Below are positions 35,774 to 44,696 of a stretch of 64,000 nucleotides of DNA, in pieces. The stretch is from Lachnospiraceae bacterium (GTDB taxonomy: Bacteria; Bacillota; Clostridia; Lachnospirales; Lachnospiraceae). The translations under genes and the position numbers were made by a program. The stretch lies in the NCBI GenBank assembly GCA_017427415.1, contig JAFRSU010000018.1, forward strand, positions 35,069 through 99,068. Reading direction: 5' to 3'. Numbering within the stretch: position 1 is the stretch's first letter; every line of letters starts with the position of its first letter. Under the pieces are notes generated by a model that was not told the origin of the DNA, made no database searches, and saw only the letters and a program-made list of their open reading frames with translations.

Positions 35774-36919
35774 ATGAGCTGGTGGGGGAATGAGACCTCA
35801 GTCAGGTTTCCGAACATTGGTATAGAGTTTAATGATCTCCCGAGAGGTCTTGCGATAGGCAGTTTTAAGATCGCATTTTACGGTGTCCTTATAGCGGCAG
35901 GTATGCTCTTAGGTATAGCGATATCCAGATGGAAGGCAAGAAAAACCGGGCAGGACCAGGACATATATCTTGATTTTGCACTCTGGGCCATTCCTTTTTC
36001 GGTACTCGGAGCACGAATTTATTATGTTGTATTTCAATGGGACCAGTTTAAGGACAATTTCTGGAGCATATTTAACATAAGGCAGGGCGGACTTGCCATT
36101 TACGGCGGTGTCATAGTGGCCATCCTTTCGGTCATTATATATTCCAGGATCAAAAAACTGAATCTGGGACTTATGGCCGATACCGGTATCATCGGACTAA
36201 TCTTAGGACAGATAATCGGACGCTGGGGCAACTTCTTTAACAGGGAAGTGTTCGGTAAGTTTACTGATTCGGTCTTCGCGATGCAGATAGATATCTCGGA
36301 TAAGGCATTAAGCAGTATATATAACCCGTCGCTTGTATCCGAGAGCCTGCTTAGAAACATGTTTGCCGGCAAGGAAGATACCCTTAATAATATAATAGAG
36401 ATCCGTAACAATATCATGGTACTTTCCGACGGAAGACAGTTTATCCAGGTACACCCCACATTCCTGTATGAGTCGGTATGGAATATATTAGTACTTATAA
36501 TCCTTCTTATCGCATGGCCTAAGAAGAAGTTTAACGGCGAGATACTTCTTTTGTATTTTGCCGGATACGGTTTCGGAAGGTTTTTCATAGAAGGGATCAG
36601 AACTGACCAGCTCTATATATGGGGTACCGGTCTTGCGGTATCACAGGTACTTTCGGCAATACTGTTCATAGCTGCAGTTATCCTGATAGTTATATTCAGG
36701 ACCAAAGCCATCCGATCGGGCGAAGCAAAGCATGTATCGCTGGTACTTAATGCAGCCGCAGCAAAAAATGAAGAAGAGAGTACGGAAGATGCTTCTTATA
36801 CCGCTTTTGAGGCAAGAGAGGACAATCACGGCAAGGTTGTGGATGCGGATATAAAAGATGCTGATTATATCGATATGAAGATAAAGGATCCGAAGTACAA
36901 AGATATCTCAAAAAATTAA
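35774..36919 (+). CDS. lgt: Prolipoprotein diacylglyceryl transferase
   Basis: A 381-residue membrane enzyme that attaches diacylglycerol to the lipobox cysteine of prolipoproteins, such as the two in this window. The Lgt signature GRWGNFFNREVFG, the HPTFLYES segment and the C-terminal GFGRFFIEGIRTDQL are present, with about seven membrane segments. It is longer than the usual 260-300 residues: roughly 60 C-terminal residues after the last span are polar and acidic (for example VVDADIKDADYIDMKIKD). GGAGG precedes the ATG. A strong terminator follows. Confidence 0.95.
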   Translation: MSWWGNETSVRFPNIGIEFNDLPRGLAIGSFKIAFYGVLIAAGMLLGIAISRWKARKTGQDQDIYLDFALWAIPFSVLGARIYYVVFQWDQFKDNFWSIFNIRQGGLAIYGGVIVAILSVIIYSRIKKLNLGLMADTGIIGLILGQIIGRWGNFFNREVFGKFTDSVFAMQIDISDKALSSIYNPSLVSESLLRNMFAGKEDTLNNIIEIRNNIMVLSDGRQFIQVHPTFLYESVWNILVLIILLIAWPKKKFNGEILLLYFAGYGFGRFFIEGIRTDQLYIWGTGLAVSQVLSAILFIAAVILIVIFRTKAIRSGEAKHVSLVLNAAAAKNEEESTEDASYTAFEAREDNHGKVVDADIKDADYIDMKIKDPKYKDISKN

Positions 36920-36950
36920 AATGAATGAATAAATGATACAGATCATAGTG

Positions 36951-36987
36951 AAGACTCTGCTTTTGAACGAAGCAGGGTCTTTTTTTA
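36951..36987 (+). terminator. Intrinsic terminator after lgt
   Basis: AAGACTCTGCTT pairs with AAGCAGGGTCTT (one wobble) around a 7-base loop, followed by TTTTTT. The AT-rich sequence from here to 37110 shows no gene. Confidence 0.88.
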
Positions 36988-37110
36988 TATTCTTTTCTGT
37001 ATTTTTATTCATTTCTTGTGGAGAACATATATTCGCACACAATATATAGATATTGCACAAAAACGGAATAAAAAAATATTAAAAAATATGTATTTTTACT
37101 CAAAAAGGTA

Positions 37111-37139
37111 TTGATTTTCTAAAAAGATTGTTATATGAT
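37111..37139 (+). promoter_or_regulatory. mraZ promoter
   Basis: TTGATT (37111-37116), a 17-base spacer and TATGAT (37134-37139). The predicted transcription start is just before the MraZ operator repeats, so operator binding would block initiation or early elongation. Confidence 0.75.
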
Positions 37140-37150
37140 TAGGGTATCCA

Positions 37151-37185
37151 GTGGTGAAAAGTGGTGAATTGTGGAACGAAGTGGG
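37151..37185 (+). promoter_or_regulatory. MraZ operator: four GTGG repeats at 10-bp spacing
   Basis: GTGG occurs at 37151, 37161, 37171 and 37181, exactly one helical turn apart. MraZ is known to bind short direct repeats of this kind (TGGGN units five bases apart in E. coli) in its own promoter region. These repeats lie between the promoter and the mraZ start, as expected for autorepression of the division cluster. Confidence 0.8.
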
Positions 37186-37195
37186 GGTGATGACG

Positions 37196-37627
37196 ATGTT
37201 CATGGGTGAATTTAATCATTCAATAGACGTAAAGAACAGAGTCATTGTGCCTGCAAAGTTCCGTGATGAATTAGGAGAGCAGTTTGTGGTATCAGCCGGA
37301 CTCGACGGATGCCTTTACCTCACCAAAAAAGCCGACTGGGAGGAATTCGCAAAAAGACTTGCAGAACTTCCCATGACAAATGAGTCAAGACAGCTGGTCA
37401 GATTTTTTATGAGAAACGCACAGGAATGTGAACCCGATAAGCAGGGAAGAATAGTCATACCTCAAGGGTTAAAGGAACTGGCCGGACTGGAAAAGGACAT
37501 CGTCATGATCGGTTCGGTAAGCAAGGTTGAGATCTGGAGCAAAGAGAAGCTTGACAGCCAGTCAGGTGATGAAAGCATGGAGGATATCGTAGAGAAGCTT
37601 TCTACAGAGTACGGACTTAAGTTCTGA
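37196..37627 (+). CDS. mraZ: Transcriptional regulator MraZ
   Basis: A 143-residue protein with two AbrB-like half domains, each with a DxxxR-type motif ([18 protein letters not shown] and [17 protein letters not shown]). It forms a ring that represses the mra/dcw operon it leads. Start ATG 37196 follows GGGGGTG by six bases and gives [11 protein letters not shown], the clostridial norm. The in-frame GTGs further upstream are the operator repeats, not starts. Confidence 0.95.
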   Translation: MFMGEFNHSIDVKNRVIVPAKFRDELGEQFVVSAGLDGCLYLTKKADWEEFAKRLAELPMTNESRQLVRFFMRNAQECEPDKQGRIVIPQGLKELAGLEKDIVMIGSVSKVEIWSKEKLDSQSGDESMEDIVEKLSTEYGLKF

Positions 37628-37637
37628 TGAGGTTCAT

Positions 37638-38585
37638 ATGAGTGAGGAGATACATTTTAATCACAGATCGGTCCTCTTGGAGGAAACCATAACGGGGCTT
37701 GACCTTAAACCGGATGGGATATATGTGGACGGAACCCTTGGAGGGGCAGGACATTCCGCAGAGCTGCTGAAAAGAGAGCAGACCGCACGGCTGATCGGTA
37801 TCGATCAGGATCCTGACGCGATAAAGGCTGCCACTGAGAAGCTTAAACCATATGGCGACAGAGTCACGATAGTAAAAAGCAATTACGAGAACATAGCACA
37901 GATACTTAAAGAAAAAAACATAGACAAAGTAGACGGTATACTTTTAGACTTAGGTGTTTCATCCTACCAGCTTGATACTCCGGAAAGAGGATTTTCGTAT
38001 ATGAACGATGCTCCCCTTGACATGAGGATGGATACCGAATCTGTAAGGACCGCTTCAGACATAGTAAACGGATACAGTGAAAACGAACTTTTCCGTATCA
38101 TCAGGGATTACGGTGAGGACAGATTCGCTAAAAACATTGCAAAGCATATCATAGCCGCAAGAGCGGTAAAGAAAATAGAAACTACATTTGAGCTGAATGA
38201 AATCATAAGAGCTTCGATACCCGCTAAAGTGCGGGAGACGGGAGGACATCCTTCAAAACGTACATTTCAGGCCATAAGGATAGAACTTAACCGTGAACTT
38301 GAGGTTTTATCCGAAAGTCTTGAAACGATGATAGATCTGCTGAAAAACAAAGGAAGGCTTTGCATCATTACCTTTCACTCCTTAGAGGACAGGATAGTAA
38401 AAAAAGCCTTTAATACAGCAGAAAATCCCTGTATATGCCCGCCGGGATTTCCGGTATGTGTATGCGGGAGGAAACCCAAAGGAAAACATCTTACCAAAAA
38501 AGCCATCACTCCGTCAGATGTCGAGATGAATGACAATCCGAGGAGTAAAAGCAGCAAGCTCAGAATATTTGAGCGGGACGGATAA
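37638..38585 (+). CDS. rsmH: 16S rRNA (cytosine(1402)-N(4))-methyltransferase
   Basis: A 315-residue SAM-dependent methyltransferase (MraW) acting on C1402 in the ribosomal P-site region. SAM-binding [28 protein letters not shown] and [15 protein letters not shown] are all present. It begins ten bases after mraZ as in nearly all dcw clusters. Confidence 0.97.
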   Translation: MSEEIHFNHRSVLLEETITGLDLKPDGIYVDGTLGGAGHSAELLKREQTARLIGIDQDPDAIKAATEKLKPYGDRVTIVKSNYENIAQILKEKNIDKVDGILLDLGVSSYQLDTPERGFSYMNDAPLDMRMDTESVRTASDIVNGYSENELFRIIRDYGEDRFAKNIAKHIIAARAVKKIETTFELNEIIRASIPAKVRETGGHPSKRTFQAIRIELNRELEVLSESLETMIDLLKNKGRLCIITFHSLEDRIVKKAFNTAENPCICPPGFPVCVCGRKPKGKHLTKKAITPSDVEMNDNPRSKSSKLRIFERDG

Positions 38586-38639
38586 CGCTCTAAAAAAAGC
38601 TAAAGGGGAAAGCGCCTAAAGGCGGCGCAGAGAAAAAGA

Positions 38640-39224
38640 ATGGCAGAAATAAGAAAAAACAAATTCACGTATGACAGAAACTACTACGAGAACATGGATA
38701 AGGTTCACGTAGCAGGCACTGCCGCAAAAGATCTTAACGCCATGGAATACGAGGAGGATTTCTTCGAGAATGGCGAAGCTTTTGATGAAGAATACTCTGA
38801 ATATGATTTTGAAACTTCCCCTAAAAAACGCGAAACCGTTAAACCTGAAATATATACGGAACCCCGCCGCGGCAAAAAAGAGAAGGTAAAGGTATTATAT
38901 AAGTTCAGGCTTTTTACGCTGCTCATGACGGTCGTATCACTCGGGGCTCTGGTACTTGCCAGCTACAGATATATAGAGGTAAGGGCGGAGATCACACAGG
39001 CCAACAAAAAGATCGAGGTAGCAAAGACAGAGCTAAAGGATATCCGGAATAAAAACTCGGCACTTATGAGCCAGCTCGATGTTGAAATGGACAGAAATTA
39101 CATATATGCCATGGCAGTCGGAAAACTCGGAATGAAATATCCTAAGGAGAATGATATAATCTATTATACAAAAGCCGACGAAGGGTATGTGAGACAGTAT
39201 CACGACATACCGGAATTAAAATAA
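38640..39224 (+). CDS. FtsL-like cell division protein
   Basis: A 194-residue single-pass membrane protein. A cytoplasmic N-terminus of about 85 residues has an acidic stretch (EYEEDFFENGEAFDEEY) followed by a basic one. Then come a membrane span (about 94-112), a short coiled coil and the FtsL-like ending IYAMAVGKLGMKYP. FtsL bridges FtsQ/DivIB and the septal PBP in the divisome. The position between rsmH and the PBP gene supports the call strongly, though sequence conservation in FtsL is always low. The long N-terminus is more than in classical FtsL. The ribosome binding site is weak (GAGA). Confidence 0.82.
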   Translation: MAEIRKNKFTYDRNYYENMDKVHVAGTAAKDLNAMEYEEDFFENGEAFDEEYSEYDFETSPKKRETVKPEIYTEPRRGKKEKVKVLYKFRLFTLLMTVVSLGALVLASYRYIEVRAEITQANKKIEVAKTELKDIRNKNSALMSQLDVEMDRNYIYAMAVGKLGMKYPKENDIIYYTKADEGYVRQYHDIPELK

Positions 39225-39247
39225 AATAATCTGCAGTTGAATTTGAC

Positions 39248-39278
39248 TGGGTGAGGGAATGCATATTTCCTTCACCCA
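39248..39278 (+). other. Hairpin between ftsL-like and PBP genes
   Basis: TGGGTGA-GGGAA pairs with TTTCC-TTCACCCA (about 12 pairs with a wobble). No T-run follows, so it is more likely a processing or attenuation structure than a terminator. Confidence 0.45.
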
Positions 39279-39322
39279 TTATAGCGTTATTAATAAGGGT
39301 TGCTTAACGGACGGGAGACAAG

Positions 39323-41212
39323 ATGAAGAGGAGAAAAAGGACAAGAAGATTTAATGATATAATGAAGACCGGCCTGTATCTTGTATTTATCGTGGTAATA
39401 GCAGCCTGCGTTTATCTTATAGGCAGAATGGTCTACATAAATAACAACAACGGTGACGAATATGCGAGAAAGGTCCTGTCGCAGCAGGCATATGCCAATA
39501 AGACGCTGGTTGCCGAAAGAGGCTCCATCACAGACAGAAACGGTATAGTACTTGCGAGAAGCGAGAAGACCTATAATGTCATACTCGATCCTGATGTAAT
39601 ACTGAGCCATGATTATTTTTTGGAGCCCACGTTAAAGGCTATGGAGGAATGCTTAGGATACGATCAGGATACTATCACTAAGGTCATAAACGACAATTCA
39701 AAGAGCAGATACCTCGTATATGAGAAAAACATAGATTACACGAAAGTTTCCGATTTTAACAGCTATAAATCAAAACACAAATTCGTAGTAGGCGTATGGT
39801 TCGAAGAGGAATATACAAGAGTATATCCTTACGGCAATTTTGCATCACACGTGATAGGATTTGCTACAAGGGACGGCGGCAATTACGGACTTGAGCAGTA
39901 TTATGACGAATACTTAAGAGGCGTTGAAGGATTGGAGTTCGGATATTACGATCCCGAGCTTAACCGCCAGAAAACCGTAAAGGAAGCCAGGAACGGATAC
40001 ACTTTGGAGACTACGCTTGATTACAATATCCAGACAGTCATCCAGAAAAAGATAGAAAACTTCCGTAATGAGACAGGATGCAAGAATATCGGTGTGATAG
40101 TCATGAATCCGAACAACGGCGAGATATACGGAATGGCTTCCAATTATGAGTATGACCTGAATAATCCCCGCTCGCTTGAAGGACTGTTCAGTGAGGAAGA
40201 ACTCGAAGAGATGACTCCGGAACAGAAAACAAACGAATTGTTTAAGATGTGGAGAAACTTCTGTATATCTGATACCTATGAACCGGGCTCCACATTTAAG
40301 ACGATTACCGTGGCCTCCGCCTTAGAGGAGAGCGCGGTATCGGGCTCAAGCACATTCACCTGCAACGGTTATTCGGAAAAGGGCGGATGGAGGATCGGAT
40401 GTAATAAAAAGAGCGGACACGGAAAGCTCACCTTAGCGGAAGCACTTATGAAATCGTGCAACTGTGCACTGATGGACATAGTTGAACGGCTCGGTGCGGA
40501 TGCATTCTACAGATATCAGAGACAGTTCGGATTCGGAGACAAGACAGGGATAGATTTAACCGGTGAGGCCACCGGCATACTTATACCGAGGAACAAACTT
40601 AATGTAACAGAGCTTGCGACAAGCAGTTTCGGTACCACGTTCAATGTAACCATGATACAGATAGCTGCGGCATATGCTTCGATACTTAACGGCGGCATAT
40701 ATTATACTCCCCATGTCGTAAAACAGATGAAGGATGAGGACGGAGTGCCGGTAAGAAAAGAAGAGAACGTACCTGTCAGGGAAACCGTGAGCAAGACCAC
40801 ATCGGAGTTTATACATGAAGCTCTTTACATGACGGTAGAAAAAGGAACGGCAACACCTGCTAAGGTAGCGGGTTACCTCGTCGGAGGAAAGACCGGTACC
40901 GCGCAGAAGAGACCCAGGACAGAAAAGAAATATGTCGTATCATTTGTAGGCTTTGCGCCGGCCGATGATCCGCAGGTAATGACTTATGTGGTAATAGATG
41001 AGATACAGGATCAAAGTCTTGCAGGAAGCAGCAGTCCTGCCACAAGGATGACTTCGGAGATACTTAATGAGATACTTCCGTATCTCGGGCTTTATCCGGA
41101 AGGTGAGATAAATTATGTTGTGGATCTCGACCTTATACAGGAACCGGATATAGATATAGGCGATGAGATAAACAGTGATGTACTTCCCGACGGAATAGAC
41201 GAGGAAGTTTGA
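39323..41212 (+). CDS. Class B penicillin-binding protein 2 (FtsI/SpoVD type)
   Basis: A 629-residue peptidoglycan transpeptidase. One membrane span (about residues 13-33) is followed by the dimerisation/pedestal domain and the transpeptidase domain with Ser323-x-x-Lys326 (STFK), Ser378-Cys-Asn380 (SCN) and Lys523-Thr-Gly (KTG). It lacks the C-terminal PASTA domains of PBP2x and most SpoVD proteins and ends in an acidic tail. The gene context, after ftsL and before murD/ftsW, points to the septal enzyme, but a role in sporulation cannot be excluded. Confidence 0.93.
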   Translation: MKRRKRTRRFNDIMKTGLYLVFIVVIAACVYLIGRMVYINNNNGDEYARKVLSQQAYANKTLVAERGSITDRNGIVLARSEKTYNVILDPDVILSHDYFLEPTLKAMEECLGYDQDTITKVINDNSKSRYLVYEKNIDYTKVSDFNSYKSKHKFVVGVWFEEEYTRVYPYGNFASHVIGFATRDGGNYGLEQYYDEYLRGVEGLEFGYYDPELNRQKTVKEARNGYTLETTLDYNIQTVIQKKIENFRNETGCKNIGVIVMNPNNGEIYGMASNYEYDLNNPRSLEGLFSEEELEEMTPEQKTNELFKMWRNFCISDTYEPGSTFKTITVASALEESAVSGSSTFTCNGYSEKGGWRIGCNKKSGHGKLTLAEALMKSCNCALMDIVERLGADAFYRYQRQFGFGDKTGIDLTGEATGILIPRNKLNVTELATSSFGTTFNVTMIQIAAAYASILNGGIYYTPHVVKQMKDEDGVPVRKEENVPVRETVSKTTSEFIHEALYMTVEKGTATPAKVAGYLVGGKTGTAQKRPRTEKKYVVSFVGFAPADDPQVMTYVVIDEIQDQSLAGSSSPATRMTSEILNEILPYLGLYPEGEINYVVDLDLIQEPDIDIGDEINSDVLPDGIDEEV

Positions 41213-41235
41213 AACTAAAAATTTGGAGGCGTGTT

Positions 41236-42597
41236 ATGGATTTTCAGGGTAAAAAGGTACTGATAATAGGAGCGGGAAAGAGCGGTATAGCGGCAGCTGA
41301 TCTGCTTACATCAAAGGGTGCGGATATCATCCTTTACGATGACAAAAAGCTTGACGAAGCGGAAGTATTAAAGAAACTGTCTCCTGATTTTAAGGGAAGC
41401 ATAATCTCGGAAAAACTTCCTGAAGAAAAAATCGGAAATCCCGATTATCTTGTATTAAGCCCCGGAGTCCCCATTGATTCGGAAAAGGTATTAAAGTATA
41501 AGGATAAAGGCGCATGCGTGATAGGCGAGGTTGAGCTTGCGTATTACTTTACCAAGGGAAAGATAGTGGCAGTCACCGGAACAAACGGAAAGACTACGAC
41601 GACTGCACTTACCGGTGCGCTTATGAAGCTTAAGTACGAGAATACCCTTGTCGGCGGAAATATCGGCATACCCTATACCGAGATATGTTTAAACAGCTCG
41701 GATGACGGCGTGACGGTAGCAGAGATGAGTAGCTTCCAGCTGGATACGACAGTTACATTTCATCCTTATATAAGCATGATCTTAAATATCACACCGGATC
41801 ATCTTGACAGGCATCATACGATGGAAAACTACATCAATGCAAAGTTTAACTGTACTAAGAATCAGACAGCCGATGAGCTCTGCATATTAAATTATGAGGA
41901 TGAGACCTTAAGGAAAAAAGCCGGGGATATCAAAGCAAAGATCTGCTGGTTTTCTTCAAAGACAGCACTTGATAACGGTTATGTTTATGAGGACGGTGCC
42001 ATATATGAAGTTAATGACGGTGTAAGGGAAAAAGTGATAAATGTGGATGAGATGATGCTCATCGGAAGACATAACTACGAGAACGTTATGGCAGCTGTAG
42101 CAGCAGCAAGATTTATGGATGTACCCATGGAGCTTATCCGCGAAGGCCTCAGGAACTTCAAGCCTGTAGAACACCGTATAGAGTACGTGGATACGGTAAA
42201 AGGCGTAAAGTATTACAATGATTCTAAGGGTACAAACCCGGATGCATCCATTCAGGCCGTAAAGGCAATGTCGGGACCTACCTTCCTTATAGGCGGTGGA
42301 TATGACAAAGGTTCGGAATATGATGAATGGATAGAAAGCTTTGACGGAAAGATCAAAAAACTGATCCTTATGGGACAGACACGTGATAAAATAGCGGAAT
42401 GTGCGAGAAAACACGGATTTTGCGAAATAGAGTTTGTGGGCAGCATGGAAGAGGCAGTGGATTATTGTTACAAAAATGCCGTAAGCGGTGATACTGTCCT
42501 GCTTTCACCTTGCTGTGCAAGCTGGGGTATGTTTAAGAATTACGAGGAACGCGGAAAGATATTTAAAGATCTTGTACATGAGAAGAACAGAGGATAA
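41236..42597 (+). CDS. murD: UDP-N-acetylmuramoylalanine--D-glutamate ligase
   Basis: A 453-residue Mur ligase adding D-glutamate to UDP-MurNAc-L-alanine. The ATP loop is VTGTNGKTTTTAL; EMSSFQLD, NITPDHLDRH and YNDSKGTNPDA follow in order. Start ATG 41236 has GGAGG six bases upstream; the in-frame TTG at 41209 overlaps the PBP stop. In most relatives mraY lies just before it, but here it follows the PBP gene directly. Confidence 0.96.
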   Translation: MDFQGKKVLIIGAGKSGIAAADLLTSKGADIILYDDKKLDEAEVLKKLSPDFKGSIISEKLPEEKIGNPDYLVLSPGVPIDSEKVLKYKDKGACVIGEVELAYYFTKGKIVAVTGTNGKTTTTALTGALMKLKYENTLVGGNIGIPYTEICLNSSDDGVTVAEMSSFQLDTTVTFHPYISMILNITPDHLDRHHTMENYINAKFNCTKNQTADELCILNYEDETLRKKAGDIKAKICWFSSKTALDNGYVYEDGAIYEVNDGVREKVINVDEMMLIGRHNYENVMAAVAAARFMDVPMELIREGLRNFKPVEHRIEYVDTVKGVKYYNDSKGTNPDASIQAVKAMSGPTFLIGGGYDKGSEYDEWIESFDGKIKKLILMGQTRDKIAECARKHGFCEIEFVGSMEEAVDYCYKNAVSGDTVLLSPCCASWGMFKNYEERGKIFKDLVHEKNRG

Positions 42598-42599
42598 AA

Positions 42600-43790
42600 G
42601 TGGAAAATAATCTTCACGGAAACAGATTAAAAAAGGTCCTTAGCCATTATGACGCAATACTTGCCATACTGGTGTTATTTATATGCGTTTTCGGCCTGAT
42701 CATGATATACAGCGCCAGCTCGTACAGAGCAGAATACTATTACCATGATTCGAAACTGTATTTCAGGAGACAGGGACTGTTTATCGTGCTGGGGGCCGTA
42801 TTAATGGTGCTTGTTTCTCTGATAGATTACCGTTTTTATCTGAAGAAGTTGAAATTCATAAAGATAAGACCGATAGTTATCCTTTATTTTCTCTGTCTTT
42901 TATTTCATATATATGCATTTTTTAAAGGACATGAGTCAGGAGGTTCCCGCAGATGGATAGAGTTAGGCGGAGGATTTAATTTCCAGCCGTCGGAAGTTTC
43001 AAAGGTCTGCTTCGTTTTACTTGCCGCATTTCTTGCAGGAAAAAGAAAACGTTTGGTAAATACGGGGAATTTCTTTAAAAACATACTCGGTTTTATCCTT
43101 TTGTTCCTGTTTTTTGTTCCGATCCTCGGAATAGTGGCAGCACAGAATCTTTCATCAGCTATCATTTTAGCGGGTATAGTAACGGTGATCATATTCTGTG
43201 TCAGCATGGATAAGAAATACATTGCCGTTGTATTTCTTATGATGGCAGGCGCGGTTGCGCTGTTTATCGCCTTAAAGGCATACAGATCGGAACGTATCAT
43301 GCATTTCTTATATCCCGAAAGCATGGATCCCGGCGACCAGATACTGCAGGGACTCTATGCGATCGCTTCGGGAGGCTTATTTGGTAAAGGACTCGGAAAC
43401 AGTGTGCAGAAGCTCGGGAATATCCCCGAGGTGCATACGGATATGATCTTTACGATCATCTGTGAGGAACTCGGCATCATAGGCGGTATAGCGCTTATAG
43501 GACTGTTCCTTTTGCTTTTATGGAGAATATTTAAAATAGCTCTCAATGCACCTGATATATACGGGGCACTGATTGCAACAGGTGTTTTGGCACAGCTTTC
43601 CGTACAGATCATAATGAATATAGCGGTAGTTACAAACAGCATCCCGGCGACCGGCGTACCGCTTCCGTTCGTAAGCTACGGAGGCAGCAGCTTAGTCATC
43701 ATGCTGGCGGAGATCGGCATAGTGCTGAATGTATCAAAACGTACCAGGGATACTATAGAGGAAGAAGACGAAGAGGAATTTGAAGAGTGA
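42600..43790 (+). CDS. ftsW: FtsW-family lipid II polymerase
   Basis: A 396-residue SEDS protein with about ten membrane segments that polymerises glycan strands with its cognate class B PBP. It has the conserved loop SGGSRRWIELGGGFNFQPSE and the C-terminal signature PFVSYGGSSLVIMLAEIG. The start is GTG 42600, preceded by AGAGGA, two bases after murD. The tail is strongly acidic (EEEDEEEFEE). Paralogues RodA and SpoVE are similar; location makes FtsW the best name. Confidence 0.93.
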   Translation: MENNLHGNRLKKVLSHYDAILAILVLFICVFGLIMIYSASSYRAEYYYHDSKLYFRRQGLFIVLGAVLMVLVSLIDYRFYLKKLKFIKIRPIVILYFLCLLFHIYAFFKGHESGGSRRWIELGGGFNFQPSEVSKVCFVLLAAFLAGKRKRLVNTGNFFKNILGFILLFLFFVPILGIVAAQNLSSAIILAGIVTVIIFCVSMDKKYIAVVFLMMAGAVALFIALKAYRSERIMHFLYPESMDPGDQILQGLYAIASGGLFGKGLGNSVQKLGNIPEVHTDMIFTIICEELGIIGGIALIGLFLLLLWRIFKIALNAPDIYGALIATGVLAQLSVQIIMNIAVVTNSIPATGVPLPFVSYGGSSLVIMLAEIGIVLNVSKRTRDTIEEEDEEEFEE

Positions 43791-43847
43791 TATTTAAGAT
43801 AAGGCATCGGACACCGTGATGCAGGATGCAGGGAGAAAGGAGGCACA

Positions 43848-44576
43848 ATGAGGATAAAAAGAAGTACCGTGATAAAACTCGTTATTTTGTGCCTGCTTAT
43901 AGGAGGTGTCATCTGGTATTTTGAAAATTTCAGGCTTACAAGTCTGGTCGTTGAGGGGGGCACCCATTATACTCCCGAAGAGATAGAAGAGATGCTGATA
44001 AAAAGCGATGTTGACAGATTTACACACGTTTTTTATCTTAAATACAATGTTTTTTCGTCACCGGACCCGATCCCTTTTGTGGAAAAACTTGACTTTGAGA
44101 TCCTGGATAAAAACACGATACATGTCCAGGTATACGATAAGATCATAACAGGCTGTGTTGAACATATGGGAAGATACATGCACTTTGACAGGGAAGGAAT
44201 AGTGGTGGAAAGTGCAATGGAACCGGATAAAGGAGTGCCGGTCATTACGGGACTTCCCTTTACAAAGGTGGTACTCGGACAGAAGTTGGAGATAGAGGAT
44301 GACGTATATTTCGAAAGGATACAGGAACTGACGCTTCAGCTGAATAAAAACGGTATTGACTGTAAGAGGATCGATTTTGATATAAGGAGAAATGTTAAAC
44401 TGTATATCGGGAACTCCGAGGCACTGCTCGGAGGAGAGAAGGTCCATGATTATCAGATAAGCGCTTTAAAGAAGGTACTGGATGCCTCAGGAGGAGTTGC
44501 TTATACTTACGATCTCAGGAATTATACTCCCGAATCGGGTGAAATAACGGGAAAAAAGATTAATAATGTAGAATAA
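43848..44576 (+). CDS. FtsQ/DivIB-family cell division protein
   Basis: A 242-residue bitopic membrane protein. A basic N-terminus is followed by a membrane span (about residues 8-24), a POTRA domain opening with LTSLVVEGGTHYTPEEIEEML and an FtsQ-type beta domain. It should link FtsL/DivIC with the septal synthase. AAAGGAGG precedes the ATG. Placement right before ftsZ is standard. Sequence alone is diagnostic only for the POTRA-FtsQ fold. Confidence 0.88.
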   Translation: MRIKRSTVIKLVILCLLIGGVIWYFENFRLTSLVVEGGTHYTPEEIEEMLIKSDVDRFTHVFYLKYNVFSSPDPIPFVEKLDFEILDKNTIHVQVYDKIITGCVEHMGRYMHFDREGIVVESAMEPDKGVPVITGLPFTKVVLGQKLEIEDDVYFERIQELTLQLNKNGIDCKRIDFDIRRNVKLYIGNSEALLGGEKVHDYQISALKKVLDASGGVAYTYDLRNYTPESGEITGKKINNVE

Positions 44577-44599
44577 TTGTAAATTTTTTAAGAATATAC

Positions 44600-44628
44600 T
44601 TGATTATTTTTTACAATAAATGTATTAT
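44600..44628 (+). promoter_or_regulatory. ftsZ promoter
   Basis: TTGATT (44600-44605), a 17-base spacer and TATTAT (44623-44628), in the 120-base gap after ftsQ. It gives ftsZ its own transcription in addition to read-through from the mraZ promoter. Confidence 0.75.
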
Positions 44629-44696
44629 ATATTGTGTGTGGTTTCTTTTTATATGGGAAATCAGATATCAACAGTCGTACAGAGGAGGGCAAGACC

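Noticed and set aside
37151..37195. Upstream GTG start for mraZ
   Set aside because: The GTG codons belong to the phased operator repeats; the canonical N-terminus and a good ribosome binding site point to ATG 37196.
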